A DNA stretch of 64,000 nucleotides from JAIVGV01 sp036389335 (GTDB lineage: Bacteria; Acidobacteriota; Blastocatellia; Pyrinomonadales; Pyrinomonadaceae): the NCBI GenBank assembly GCA_036389335.1, contig DASVQC010000108.1, forward strand, positions 16,440-80,439, given 5' to 3'. A program made the position numbers and the translations under genes. Each line of letters starts with the position of its first letter. Positions within the stretch are counted from its first letter, which is position 1. Below the pieces are notes generated by a model. It was not told where the DNA came from, did not search any database, and was given only the letters and a program-made list of their open reading frames with translations. Positions 18,428 to 29,720 of the stretch are shown one piece after another.

Positions 18428-18525
18428 CGGGGGAGCCCTGCCCGCAACGGTCGGGGCTGAGAGTCACCGGCGCGGTGAGACCCTTTGAACCTGATGCGGT
18501 TAGTACCGCCGAAGGGAGAAGCAGA
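18428..18525 (+). promoter_or_regulatory. TPP riboswitch (THI element)
   Basis: Conserved blocks appear in order: a GGGGAG start, GGGGCTGAGAG, a variable hairpin (TCACCGGCGCGGTGA), ACCCTTTGAACCTGATG, CGGTTAGTACCG and GAAGGGAG. These are the pyrimidine- and pyrophosphate-sensing helices of the thiamine pyrophosphate aptamer. It stands upstream of thiC, as expected. Confidence 0.95.
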
Positions 18526-18530
18526 CGGAA

Positions 18531-18574
18531 GACCGTCCCCGATTCTCTTTGAGGTCGGGGCGGTCTTTCTTTTC
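18531..18574 (+). terminator. Rho-independent terminator of the TPP riboswitch
   Basis: GACCGTCCCCGA (18531-18542) pairs with TCGGGGCGGTC (18555-18565) with one bulged base, followed by TTTCTTTT. Positioned between aptamer and thiC, it implies control by transcription termination when thiamine pyrophosphate is bound. The base of the stem overlaps the aptamer's 3' flank (GACGGAAGACCG), leaving room for an alternative fold. Confidence 0.88.
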
Positions 18575-18616
18575 GGGCCGCGGCATGAGGGCGCGGCTGA
18601 AAGGTTGTGAAAGAAG

Positions 18617-20575
<1,959 letters not shown>

Positions 20576-20600
20576 GCACACCAGCCGTTTTTCGTGGTAC

Positions 20601-20638
20601 AAAGGGGCGGCGCGAGACTCAACGCGACGCCCCTTTTT
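20601..20638 (+). terminator. Rho-independent terminator after thiC
   Basis: AAAGGGGCG at 20601-20609 pairs with CGCCCCTTT at 20628-20636, with a further GCGCG/CGCG inner pairing, followed by TTTTT. It begins 26 bases after the thiC stop. Confidence 0.88.
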
Positions 20639-20678
20639 CATCCCATTAGTCTATGCACTGATTCGGGAGACAGTTCTA

Positions 20679-23600
20679 ATGACTCACCTCGAAACATACC
20701 TGACAGACCTGCATAAGACGCACGCGACCGGCGAGGCGGTAAAGGAGACTTCATTCTATCCGGCGCTCTCTAAACTTCTTGACGCCGTCGGCTCACAACT
20801 CAAACCCAAGGTGAGCGTCGTCATCAACCCGAAGAATCGCGGCGCGGGCTTGCCGGACGGGGGTCTATTCACCGCCACCCAACTGAGGAAGCTGGGCGGC
20901 GATGAGACGTTGCGCGAGCCCGCGGCTTTCGGGGGTCAACAACCGGAGCGCGGCGTGCTCGAAGTGAAAGGCACGAAGGAAGAGGTGCGCGCCGTCGCGC
21001 GGGGCGAGCAGGTAACGCGCTACCTTAAACACTACGGGCAAGTCTTGGTGACGAATCTGCGCGAGTTCCTGTTGGTCGGGCGCGAGCCTTCCGGCGCGGC
21101 GCGGTTCATGGAGGGCTACGCGCTGGCGGAGAGTGAACGGGAGTTCTGGCGGCGCGCGGCGCAGCCGAGAGAGTTTGCGCGCGAGCACGGGGCGCGGCTG
21201 GAAGAGTATTTGAAGCGCGTGATGCTGAGCCGCGCGCCGCTCGACGAGCCGCAAGGCTTGGCGTGGTTCCTGGCCTCCTACGCGCGCGACGCGCGGGAGC
21301 GCATCGCGCACGAGCAGGTCGCGCTCGCGTCTTTGCAGAACGTGCGCGACGCGCTGGAACAGGCGCTGGGATTGAAGTTCGAGGGAGAGCAGGGCGAACA
21401 CTTCTTCCGCTCGACGCTCGTGCAGACGCTCTTCTACGGCGTCTTCTCGGCGTGGGTGTTGTGGGCGAAGGCGGCGGGGCACGAGCGGGACAGGTTCGAC
21501 TGGCGGATGGCGCAGTGGACTTTGCACGTGCCCGCGATCCGCACGCTGTTCGAGCAGGTGGTGACGCCGACGAACGTGCGCGGGCTGGGGCTGGAAGAGG
21601 TCTTGAATTGGACGGCGGACACGCTGAACCGCGTCGAGCGCGAGAAGTTTTTCGCGCGGTTCGAGCAGGCGCAAGCCGTGCAGTATTTCTACGAGCCGTT
21701 CCTCGAAGCCTTCGATCCTGATCTTCGCAAGCAGCTCGGCGTCTGGTACACGCCGCAGGAGATCGTGCGCTACATGGTCGAGCGCACGGACAGGGTCTTG
21801 CGCGAGGAGTTGGGCATCGAGCAGGGCTTGGCGGACGAGCGCGTGTACGTGCTTGACCCTTGCTGTGGGACGGGCGCGTATCTGGTCGAAGTTTTGCGGC
21901 GCATCAAGCGGACGATTGACGAGGCGGGGGGCGACGATCTCAGGGCGGACGATCTCAAGCGGGCGGCGACGGGGCGCGTCTTCGGCTTCGAGATTCTGCC
22001 CGCGCCTTTCGTCGTCGCCCACTTGCAGTTGGGCTTGCTGTTACAGGCCGAGGGGAGCCCGCTCGCGGGCGACGAGCGCGTGGGCGTGTACCTGACGAAC
22101 GCGCTGACGGGGTGGGAGCCGCCCGCGGAGCCGAAGAAGCAACTGCCGTTCGCCTTCCACGCGCTCGAAGAGGAGCGCGACGCCGCCGACGAGGTGAAGC
22201 GCGCCACGCCGATCCTCGTCGTTATCGGCAACCCGCCTTACAACGCCTTCGCCGGGACGAGCGCGGAGGAGGAGGGCGGGCTGGTCGAGGCTTACAAGGA
22301 GGGCTTGGCGAAAGAGTGGGGCATCAAAAAATTTAACCTCGACGATCTCTACGTGCGCTTCTTCCGCTTGGCTGAGCGGCGCATCGCGGAGCAGACGGGG
22401 CAGGGTGTCGTCTGCTTCATCTCAAACTTCTCTTACCTGAGCGATCCGTCGTTCGTCGTGCTGCGGAAGAAATTCTTAGGCGACTTCGACCGGCTGTGGT
22501 TCGACTCGCTGAACGGCGATAGCCGCGAGACGGGCAAACTCACGCCCGAAGGCAAGCCCGACCCGTCCGTCTTCTCGACGCAGTACAACCGGGAAGGCAT
22601 CCGCGTCGGGACGGCTATCGCGCTGATGGCGCGCACCGCCGGGCGCACCGCACCGCCACAGGTTCGCACGCGCGAGTTCTGGGGCGCGACGAAGCGACAG
22701 GACTTGCTCGACAGCCTCGCCGCCACGGACTTCGACGCGCACTACACGCCCGCGCACCCGGACGCGACGAACCGCTATTCGTTCCGCACGTCGGATGTAA
22801 GCGCACAGTATCTCGCGTGGGCGAAAGTAGATGACATTAGCGGCTACAAATTATTGCAAGGCATGGACGAGGACAGAGCTTTTGACTTAATTGATATTGA
22901 CAAGGACGATTTGCACGAGCGCATAGAATCTTTTCTGAACTCAGAAAACGCCTTTGACACTTTGAGAAAAAGTTGCCCCGGTCTTACAAGAGACAGCGCG
23001 CGCTATGAGGCAAGGAAGGCTAGAGAAAAGCTGATAGCCGCAGAGCCTTTTAAACCAGAGAGAATAGTGCGCTATCACCTGCGCCCGTTTGATGTGCGTT
23101 GGTGCTATTACACACCTGTCCGACCAATTTGGAAGGAGCCGCGCCCCGACTTCTATCCGCAAACTTGGGAAGGTAATGGATTCTTAGTGACAAGACCGTC
23201 CGGAGTAGCCTCGCCAGAAGGAGTGCCGTTTTATTTCATCACGAACTTAATTGCCAGGGATGCCCTGCGCGGTCATGCGGTTGCGTTTCCAATCCAGCTT
23301 CGCGTCGAAACAACGAACCTCAAGAACAAAGATGATAAGCAAGTCGCATTGCCCGGACATGAGAATGAAGTTGGGAGCGAAATAACCGCTAACCTCTCGC
23401 CCCGCGCACGCGCCTACCTCGCCGCGCTCGGCGTCGAGAACGTGGACGAAGACAGAGAGGCAGCCGCGCTCGTCTGGATGCACGCGCTCGCCACCGGCTA
23501 CTCGCCCGCCTACCTCTCGGAAAACGCCGACGGCATCCGCGCGGACTTCCCCCGCGTTCCGCTGCCCGCCACGCGCGAACAGTTGGAAGAGTCAGCCGCG

Positions 23601-24143
23601 CTCGGTCGGGAGGTCGCGCAACTCCTCGACACGGAGGCGAACGTCGCGGGCGTCACCACCGGCGCGATCCGCGCGGAACTGCGCCGCGTCGCGGTCGTCC
23701 GCCGCACCGACGGCGCGGGCGCGCTCAACCCGCAGAAGGGCGATCTCGAACTACGCGCGGGCTGGGGTCACAAGGGCAAGGGCGGCATCGTCATGCCCGG
23801 CAAGGGTCGCACGCGCACGCGCGACTACACCGACGACGAGCGTGAGGAGATGGGCGACGCCGCGCTCGCCGCCTTCGGCGCACGGACGCACGACATTTTT
23901 TTGAACGACGCGGCGGTCTGGGCGAACGTCCCGTCGCGCGTCTGGGACTTTCACATCGGCGGCTATCAGGTCATCAAAAAATGGCTCTCCTACCGCGAGC
24001 ACGACATCACGGGGCGCTCGCTCACGCCGACGGAGGCGCGCGACGTGACGCAGACCGCCCGCCGCATCGCCGCCCTGCTCCTGCTCGAACCTGCGCTCGA
24101 CGCCAACTACGAGCGCGTTAAAACAGACTGTTACGTTTGGTAG
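20679..24143 (+). CDS. Single-polypeptide restriction-modification enzyme (N6-adenine methyltransferase with N-terminal nuclease)
   Basis: An 1154-residue protein. The N-terminal PD-(D/E)xK-like nuclease has Pro59-Asp60 and Glu95-Val96-Lys97 (LEVKG). The gamma-type adenine methyltransferase has motif I DPCCGTGAYLVE near 391 and motif IV NPPYNAF near 517. The C-terminal half resembles the specificity domain of type ISP (LlaBIII-like) enzymes. Unlike type ISP proteins it has no helicase part and is shorter, so it resembles a type IIG enzyme. No separate S or R genes flank it. Codons 705-905 are distinctly AT-richer than the rest, suggesting exchange of the target-recognition region. Confidence 0.85.
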   Translation: MTHLETYLTDLHKTHATGEAVKETSFYPALSKLLDAVGSQLKPKVSVVINPKNRGAGLPDGGLFTATQLRKLGGDETLREPAAFGGQQPERGVLEVKGTKEEVRAVARGEQVTRYLKHYGQVLVTNLREFLLVGREPSGAARFMEGYALAESEREFWRRAAQPREFAREHGARLEEYLKRVMLSRAPLDEPQGLAWFLASYARDARERIAHEQVALASLQNVRDALEQALGLKFEGEQGEHFFRSTLVQTLFYGVFSAWVLWAKAAGHERDRFDWRMAQWTLHVPAIRTLFEQVVTPTNVRGLGLEEVLNWTADTLNRVEREKFFARFEQAQAVQYFYEPFLEAFDPDLRKQLGVWYTPQEIVRYMVERTDRVLREELGIEQGLADERVYVLDPCCGTGAYLVEVLRRIKRTIDEAGGDDLRADDLKRAATGRVFGFEILPAPFVVAHLQLGLLLQAEGSPLAGDERVGVYLTNALTGWEPPAEPKKQLPFAFHALEEERDAADEVKRATPILVVIGNPPYNAFAGTSAEEEGGLVEAYKEGLAKEWGIKKFNLDDLYVRFFRLAERRIAEQTGQGVVCFISNFSYLSDPSFVVLRKKFLGDFDRLWFDSLNGDSRETGKLTPEGKPDPSVFSTQYNREGIRVGTAIALMARTAGRTAPPQVRTREFWGATKRQDLLDSLAATDFDAHYTPAHPDATNRYSFRTSDVSAQYLAWAKVDDISGYKLLQGMDEDRAFDLIDIDKDDLHERIESFLNSENAFDTLRKSCPGLTRDSARYEARKAREKLIAAEPFKPERIVRYHLRPFDVRWCYYTPVRPIWKEPRPDFYPQTWEGNGFLVTRPSGVASPEGVPFYFITNLIARDALRGHAVAFPIQLRVETTNLKNKDDKQVALPGHENEVGSEITANLSPRARAYLAALGVENVDEDREAAALVWMHALATGYSPAYLSENADGIRADFPRVPLPATREQLEESAALGREVAQLLDTEANVAGVTTGAIRAELRRVAVVRRTDGAGALNPQKGDLELRAGWGHKGKGGIVMPGKGRTRTRDYTDDEREEMGDAALAAFGARTHDIFLNDAAVWANVPSRVWDFHIGGYQVIKKWLSYREHDITGRSLTPTEARDVTQTARRIAALLLLEPALDANYERVKTDCYVW

Positions 24144-24221
24144 GACGGCGGCGCTAAGAATTAGCCCGCGCCCGTCGTGTTCAGCTTGCAAACTGTTTCC
24201 GACTCAGTGTAACAACTCGCC

Positions 24222-26924
24222 ATGCCCAAAAATGACGGTGGCGCGGAGCGCGCACGGCTCGCGGAGGACGCGCGGCGCGAGCGGAATTGGAAGCGTTGGG
24301 GGCCGTACCTGTCGGAGCGGCAGTGGGGGACGGTGCGCGAGGACTATTCGGCGGACGGTAATTGCTGGGACTACTTCCCGCACGATCATGCGCGCTCGCG
24401 CGCCTACCGCTGGGGCGAGGACGGGCTGCTCGGCATCACCGACCGCGAGGGCCGTTTGTGCTTCGCGCTCGCGCTGTGGAACGGGCGCGATCCCATTCTG
24501 AAAGAACGTCTGTTCGGCCTCACCAACTCGGAGGGCAACCACGGCGAGGACGTGAAGGAGTCTTACTTCTACCTCGACTCGTCGCCGACGCACTCCTACT
24601 TCAAGGCGCTCTACAAGTACCCGCAAGGTGAGTTCCCCTACGCGCGCCTGCTCGAAGAGAGCCGGAGGCGCGGTCGCGCCGACGCGGAGTTCGAGCTGGC
24701 GGACGCGGGCGTCTTCGACGGCGGGCGCTACTTCGACGTGCTCGCCGAGTACGCGAAGGCGTCGCCGAACGACGTGCTCGCCCGCTTCACCATCCACAAC
24801 CGCGCGGACGTTGCGGCGACCGTCCACCTGCTGCCGACGCTCTGGTTCCGCAACACGTGGTCTTGGGGGCGCACGGGCGAGGGCTACTGGGCGAAGCCCT
24901 CCATCGCGCTGGGCGCGGGCGACACGCTCGTCGCCGATCACCAGTCGCTCGGAGTCTTCCGCCTCGCGGCGGAGGCCGCGGGCGGCGGCGCGGGCGCGTA
25001 CGAATGGCTCTTCACGGAGAACGAGACGAACGCGGCCCGGCTCTTCGGCGCGCGCAACGCTTCGCCGTACGTGAAGGACGCCTTCCACGAGTACGTCGTC
25101 GGCGGTCGCCGCGACGCGGTCAACCCCGAGCGCACGGGGACGAAGGCGGCGGCGCACTTTCGTCTGGAGGTCGCGCCGGGATCGAGCGTCACGGTGCGGC
25201 TGCGGCTCTTCCACGAGAAGGAGTCGCCCGCGGAGATTTTCGGCGACGGGTTCGAGCAGACTTTCGCGGCCCGCGCGGCTGAGACCGAAGAGTTCTACGA
25301 CTCGGTCGTCGAGCCGGGCGTGACGGCGGAGGGGCGGCGCGTCGTGCGGCAGGCTTACGCGGGGCTGCTGTGGTCGAAGCAGTTCTACCACTACGACGTG
25401 GACGCGTGGCTCGAAGGCGACCCCTCACAGCCCGCGCCGCCCGCCGCGAGGTCGGAGGGGCGCAACCGCGAGTGGGCGTACCTCTACAACCGCGACGTGG
25501 TGTCGATGCCGGACAAGTGGGAGTACCCGTGGTACGCGGCGTGGGACTTGGCGTTCCACATGATCCCCTTCGCCTCGGTCGATCCGTACTTCGCCAAGGA
25601 GCAGCTCGTGCTCTTCCTGCGCGAGTGGTACATGCACCCGAACGGCCAGTTGCCCGCCTACGAGTTCGCCTTCTCCGACGCGAACCCGCCCGTCCACGCG
25701 TGGGCCTGCTGGCAGGTCTACAAGCTGACGGCTGACGCCGCCGGCAGGCGCGACCGCTCGTTCCTCGAACGCGTCTTCCAGAAGCTGCTGATCAACTTCA
25801 CGTGGTGGGTCAACCGCAAGGACGTGGCGGGCCGGAACCTCTTCTCCGGCGGCTTCCTCGGGCTCGACAACATCGGCGTCTTCGACCGCTCGCAGCCGCT
25901 CCCCACGGGCGGCACGCTGGAGCAGGCCGACGGGACGGCGTGGATGGCCTTCTTCTGCGCGACCATGCTGCGCATCGCGCTCGAACTCGCCGCGCGCGAG
26001 CCGGAGTACGAGGACATCGCGTCGAAGTTCTTCGAACACTTCGTCGGGATCGTGGACGCCATCAACGACATCGGCGGCAAGGGCCTGTGGGACGAGGGGG
26101 ACGGCTTCTACTACGACGAGATCAAGGTCGGCGGCGGCGAGGAGATCCCCTTGCGCGTGCGCTCGCTCGTCGGGCTCATCCCGCTCATCGCCGTCGTCAA
26201 CCTGGACGAGGACGTGCTCGCGCGGCTCGAAGGGTTCTCGAAGCGGATGAACTGGTTCCTCGCGAACCGGCAAGACCTCGCGCGCCACATCTCCTACGTC
26301 GAGAAGCGCGAGCGCGGCCAGACACACTCCCTGCGGCTGCTCGCCATCCCCTCGCGCGAGCGGCTCGAAAGGGTCTTGCGCTACGTGCTCGACGAGCGCG
26401 AGTTCCTCTCGCCCTTCGGCGTGCGCTCGCTCTCGCGGGCGCACGCCGCCGACCCCTACGTCGTGAACTTCGGGGGCAGAGAGTTCCGCGTCGGCTACGA
26501 GCCGGGCGAGTCGGCCACGGGCCTCTTCGGCGGCAACTCGAACTGGCGCGGCCCCATCTGGTTCCCCGTCAACTTCCTGCTCATCGAATCCCTCGAACGC
26601 TACCACCATTTCTACGGCGACTCTTTGCGCGTCGAGTGCCCCGTCGGCTCCGGCCAGACGTTGACGCTGGCGGAGGTGGCGAAAGAGTTGGCGCGCCGCC
26701 TCTCGTCGATCTTCGTCGCCGACGAGCGCGGTCGCGCGCCGTGGCAGGGGGGGGACGCGCGCTTCGCCGACGACCGGCACTGGCGCTCGCTCACGCTCTT
26801 CCACGAATACTTCCACGGCGAGACGGGGCGCGGCGTCGGGGCGTCGCACCAGACGGGCTGGACGGCCCTCGTCGCCGACCTCTTCGCGCGGCTCGCGCGC
26901 GACAAGTGGGGCGAGCGGGCGTAG
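24222..26924 (+). CDS. GH63/MGH1-type glucosidase
   Basis: A 900-residue, probably cytoplasmic protein with the conserved start RWGPYLSERQWGTVREDYS, HDHARSRAYRWGEDG and LTNSEGNHGEDVKE, followed by an (alpha/alpha)6-barrel catalytic region with NRDVVSMPDKWEYPWYAAWD and WRGPIWFPVNFLLIE. These are the hallmarks of bacterial MGH1-like proteins annotated as glucosidases in the GH63 clan, active on glucose-containing oligosaccharides or glucosylglycerate. The specific substrate cannot be deduced. No Shine-Dalgarno is obvious at ATG 24222. Confidence 0.85.
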   Translation: MPKNDGGAERARLAEDARRERNWKRWGPYLSERQWGTVREDYSADGNCWDYFPHDHARSRAYRWGEDGLLGITDREGRLCFALALWNGRDPILKERLFGLTNSEGNHGEDVKESYFYLDSSPTHSYFKALYKYPQGEFPYARLLEESRRRGRADAEFELADAGVFDGGRYFDVLAEYAKASPNDVLARFTIHNRADVAATVHLLPTLWFRNTWSWGRTGEGYWAKPSIALGAGDTLVADHQSLGVFRLAAEAAGGGAGAYEWLFTENETNAARLFGARNASPYVKDAFHEYVVGGRRDAVNPERTGTKAAAHFRLEVAPGSSVTVRLRLFHEKESPAEIFGDGFEQTFAARAAETEEFYDSVVEPGVTAEGRRVVRQAYAGLLWSKQFYHYDVDAWLEGDPSQPAPPAARSEGRNREWAYLYNRDVVSMPDKWEYPWYAAWDLAFHMIPFASVDPYFAKEQLVLFLREWYMHPNGQLPAYEFAFSDANPPVHAWACWQVYKLTADAAGRRDRSFLERVFQKLLINFTWWVNRKDVAGRNLFSGGFLGLDNIGVFDRSQPLPTGGTLEQADGTAWMAFFCATMLRIALELAAREPEYEDIASKFFEHFVGIVDAINDIGGKGLWDEGDGFYYDEIKVGGGEEIPLRVRSLVGLIPLIAVVNLDEDVLARLEGFSKRMNWFLANRQDLARHISYVEKRERGQTHSLRLLAIPSRERLERVLRYVLDEREFLSPFGVRSLSRAHAADPYVVNFGGREFRVGYEPGESATGLFGGNSNWRGPIWFPVNFLLIESLERYHHFYGDSLRVECPVGSGQTLTLAEVAKELARRLSSIFVADERGRAPWQGGDARFADDRHWRSLTLFHEYFHGETGRGVGASHQTGWTALVADLFARLARDKWGERA

Positions 26925-26947
26925 AATTTTCCGACGGGGTCGAACCG

Positions 26948-28132
26948 ATGAGCGTCAGGAGCATGATCGTCGTCGCCGCGAGCCTCGCGCTCGTCTTCGT
27001 CGTGGTGTGGGACGCCTTCGAGACCATCGTGCTGCCGCGCCGCGTCACCCGGAGGGTGCGCATCACCGCCGCCTACTACCGCGTGACGTGGCGACCGTGG
27101 CGCGACCTCTCGCTGATGGTGCGCGGGAAGAAGCGGCGCGAGACCTTCCTGAGCGTCTACGGGCCGCTCTCGCTCGTCTTCCTGATCGCGCTCTGGGCGG
27201 TCGGGCTCGTCTTCGCCTTCGGGATGCTCCACTGGTCGGCGGGCACGCGCCTCAACGTCGCCGACGGCGCGCAACGCTTCACGACCTACCTCTACATGAG
27301 CGGGACGACCTTCTTCACGCTCGGCTTCGGCGACGTGACGCCGCTCGACGCGCCGGGCCGCTTCCTCGCCGTCGTCGAGGCCGGGATGGGCTTCGGCATC
27401 CTCGCCATCGTCATCGGCTACCTGCCCGTCCTCTACCAAGCCTTCTCGCGGCGCGAGTCGAACATCTCCCTGCTCGACGCGCGCGCCGGGACGCCGCCGA
27501 CCGCCGGGGAGCTGCTGCGCCGCCACGGTCGCGGCGGCGGCATCGGCGAGTTGGTGAAACTGCTCGAAGAGTGGGAGCGCTGGGCCGCCGATCTGATGGA
27601 GAGCCACCTCTCCTACCCCGTCCTCTGCTTCTTCCGCTCGCAGCACGACAACCAGTCGTGGCTCGCCTCGCTCACCACGATCCTCGACGGCTGCGCGCTC
27701 GTGATGGTCGGCGTGGACGGCGCGACGACGTGGCAGGCGCAGCTCACCTTCGCGATGGCGCGCCACGCCGTCGTCGATCTCTCTCAGATTTTTAACCTCA
27801 CGCCCGCGCCGTGGTCGGAGGCGAGGCTCCGGCCCGAGACGCTCGCACGCTTGCGCTCGGGGCTCGCCGCCGACGGCGTGTCTCTGCGCGACGGGCCGGG
27901 GTCGGAAGAAAAGTTGGCGAGCCTGCGCAGGATGTACGAGCCCTACGTCTCCTCGCTGTCGGCTCACTTGGCGATGCCGCTGCCCGCGTGGGTGGACGCG
28001 CGCGCGTCGGTGGACAACTGGCAGACGAGCGCGTTCGAGCGCCACCCGCAGCGGGTCGCGGAGACCGTCACGAGCGTCTGCGAACAGCGGCGGGCGGCGG
28101 GCGCTCCGCCGACCGCCGACTGCCCCGACTAG
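26948..28132 (+). CDS. Two-transmembrane potassium-channel-like protein
   Basis: About 394 residues from ATG 26948. An N-terminal membrane helix (about 5-25), a second near 70-92, then a pore loop with selectivity-filter sequence TLGFGDVTP near 125-133, and a further helix at about 140-165 match the Ion_trans_2 pore module. GFGD instead of GYGD is a common variant. The remaining 230 or so residues are cytoplasmic and predicted helical, with no RCK nucleotide-binding motif recognised. It begins 23 bases after the glucosidase; a link between the two is not evident. Confidence 0.8.
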   Translation: MSVRSMIVVAASLALVFVVVWDAFETIVLPRRVTRRVRITAAYYRVTWRPWRDLSLMVRGKKRRETFLSVYGPLSLVFLIALWAVGLVFAFGMLHWSAGTRLNVADGAQRFTTYLYMSGTTFFTLGFGDVTPLDAPGRFLAVVEAGMGFGILAIVIGYLPVLYQAFSRRESNISLLDARAGTPPTAGELLRRHGRGGGIGELVKLLEEWERWAADLMESHLSYPVLCFFRSQHDNQSWLASLTTILDGCALVMVGVDGATTWQAQLTFAMARHAVVDLSQIFNLTPAPWSEARLRPETLARLRSGLAADGVSLRDGPGSEEKLASLRRMYEPYVSSLSAHLAMPLPAWVDARASVDNWQTSAFERHPQRVAETVTSVCEQRRAAGAPPTADCPD

Positions 28133-28151
28133 CGCGGCGAGTTTAAAAAAA

Positions 28152-28853
28152 TTACCTGCGCCTGCGACGCGGGGCGCTCTGAACTCGCGCCGGGGCGGGC
28201 TGCGCGCCGGGCGAGGCCGCGGGGCTCGCCGCCGGCTGTGCGGCGGGCGAGGCGGTCGGCGCGGGCGGCGCGCTCGGGGACGGAGAGGGCGAAGGCGAAG
28301 GGGTCGGCGTGGAGCAGAGCGGCGGCGCGGGCTGCGTCGGCTGCGTCCGATCCAGCGAGTTGTCGCGCGTCAGCAGCAGCTCGCCGGCCCGGCCCCCGGT
28401 CGCTTCCGGGTACTTCCAACGGAGCAGGCGCGCCCTCTGCTCGACGCGCCCGCAGCCGACGAAGGTCACCTCGTCTTCGACGAGCTGCGGCACGTGCAAA
28501 CCTTCCGCCGCGATCCTGAACGGGACGCCCCACTTGAACTTCTCGTTGTTGTAGCTCTGCTCCTCGGTGCACACCTCGTAGTCGCCCGGCAGCAGGTGGA
28601 AGGTCGTCTTGCCCTCCATGTCGCTCAACTGCGGCTCGAAGGACTCGCCCGCACACTTCGCGTACTGCGGGTGCTCCTCGTCGAGCAGCGGGGCGGCCTT
28701 GAAAACCGTCAGCCTGATCCCCTTCATCGTCTGCGCGTTCTGATTCTTGTCGATGGGCACGACCGAGATGGTCACGGGGACTCTGGCGTCGAGGCAGGAC
28801 GCGAGGGCGCAGCAGGCGGCGGCGAGCGCGAGCTTGGCGCGGTGAGGGATCAT
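28152..28853 (-). CDS. Lipoprotein with Pro/Ser/Ala-rich tail, unknown function
   Basis: A 233-residue protein. The signal peptide ends in LASC with Cys20 as the lipidated residue; AAGGAG precedes ATG 28853. The folded part (about 25-150) looks beta-rich (VTISVVPIDKN, KTTFHLLPGDYEVC), as in a carrier or carboxypeptidase-regulatory-like beta-sandwich. The C-terminal 70 residues are PSPSPSPS-type linker, ending in a run of Arg. No family assigned. It converges with the channel gene at 28132. Confidence 0.7.
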   Translation of the reverse strand: MIPHRAKLALAAACCALASCLDARVPVTISVVPIDKNQNAQTMKGIRLTVFKAAPLLDEEHPQYAKCAGESFEPQLSDMEGKTTFHLLPGDYEVCTEEQSYNNEKFKWGVPFRIAAEGLHVPQLVEDEVTFVGCGRVEQRARLLRWKYPEATGGRAGELLLTRDNSLDRTQPTQPAPPLCSTPTPSPSPSPSPSAPPAPTASPAAQPAASPAASPGAQPAPARVQSAPRRRRR

Positions 28854-28969
28854 TCTGTCATCTCCTTACGAGGCGGGCCGGGGATGGGAAGAGCGTGTGT
28901 CGTAGAACCGTGGGGGCGGCGGCGCGTGACGAGGGCGCGCCGCGCGCGGGCGTCAATCCCGTGATGCTC

Positions 28970-29046
28970 GTGCGGGCGGCGGGCAAGTCCCCTGCCCGTC
29001 CCGCCTTCACGCGACGGGGCGGGCGGAGGACAAGTCCCCCGCACCC
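28970..29046. repeat. Inverted repeat with duplicated CAAGTCCCC
   Basis: GTGCGGG at the left end is complementary to CCCGCAC at the right, and internal GGGCGGG/CCCGCC-type sequence can also pair. CAAGTCCCC occurs in both halves as a direct repeat. It lies in the spacer between two minus-strand exported-protein genes. Confidence 0.5.
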
Positions 29047-29095
29047 GCGTGACGGCCGCGCCGCCGGGCCTTCCTGTCGGCCCTCTGACTCCCCC

Positions 29096-29677
29096 TCACG
29101 GGGTCTTGCCCTCCGCGCCCGTCAGGCGGACGTAGCCCTCGCCGCGCTGCTTCAGCTCCGCCTTCTGCGCCAGCGTCGCGAGCACGGAGGCGAGCAGCTC
29201 CTTGTTCTCCAGCTTGAAGCTGACCGCGCCCGTCATCTTCGTGTCGGGATCGTCGAACTGCGCGACGAGGTAGCGTTTCTTATTCTTCGGCATGAGCAGC
29301 GAGGCCAAGCCGATCCCGTAGGGGGCCACCCCGACGACGCGCGCCGCGTTCGACGTGACGGCGCGCGTGTCGCCCCAGAGCGCCGCGAGCGCCTTGTAGG
29401 GCAGCGAGAAGTACTCGCGCATGTACTTGTCTTTGAAGACGAGGCGCTCGCTCGCGTCGTCGAAGTTGAGCGTGCCGGTCTGCTTCTTCTGGTAGCCCGA
29501 GAAGCCCCCCTCGTACTTCGCCTTGAAGCTCGCGGGCGCGGGCGCGGGCGGCGGCGGCGCGGGACGAGTCGGCGCGGGCTGCTGCGGCTGGCCGGCGACG
29601 GGCGCTCTCTGCGCGTTCGCCGCCGCCGAGAGCGCGCAGACGAACACCGCCGCGCACAAAATCTGAAAGCGTTTCAT
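29096..29677 (-). CDS. Exported protein of unknown function
   Basis: A 193-residue protein with a Sec signal peptide (KRFQILCAAVFVCALSAAANA), then a Pro/Ala-rich spacer to about residue 50, and a beta-rich domain (GYQKKQTGTLNFDDASERLVF, KKRYLVAQFDDPD). The domain resembles lipid- or PH-like small beta folds, but I cannot place it. GAGAGGGG precedes ATG 29677. Likely monocistronic. Confidence 0.65.
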   Translation of the reverse strand: MKRFQILCAAVFVCALSAAANAQRAPVAGQPQQPAPTRPAPPPPAPAPASFKAKYEGGFSGYQKKQTGTLNFDDASERLVFKDKYMREYFSLPYKALAALWGDTRAVTSNAARVVGVAPYGIGLASLLMPKNKKRYLVAQFDDPDTKMTGAVSFKLENKELLASVLATLAQKAELKQRGEGYVRLTGAEGKTP

Positions 29678-29720
29678 TGTGATCAGAACCCCTCTCCGTG
29701 GAAAAACTTTCGCGTGCCCA

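Noticed and set aside
24204..25391. Minus-strand frame opposite the GH63 glucosidase
   Set aside because: Low-complexity Arg/Val shadow; the plus strand matches the glucosidase along its whole length.
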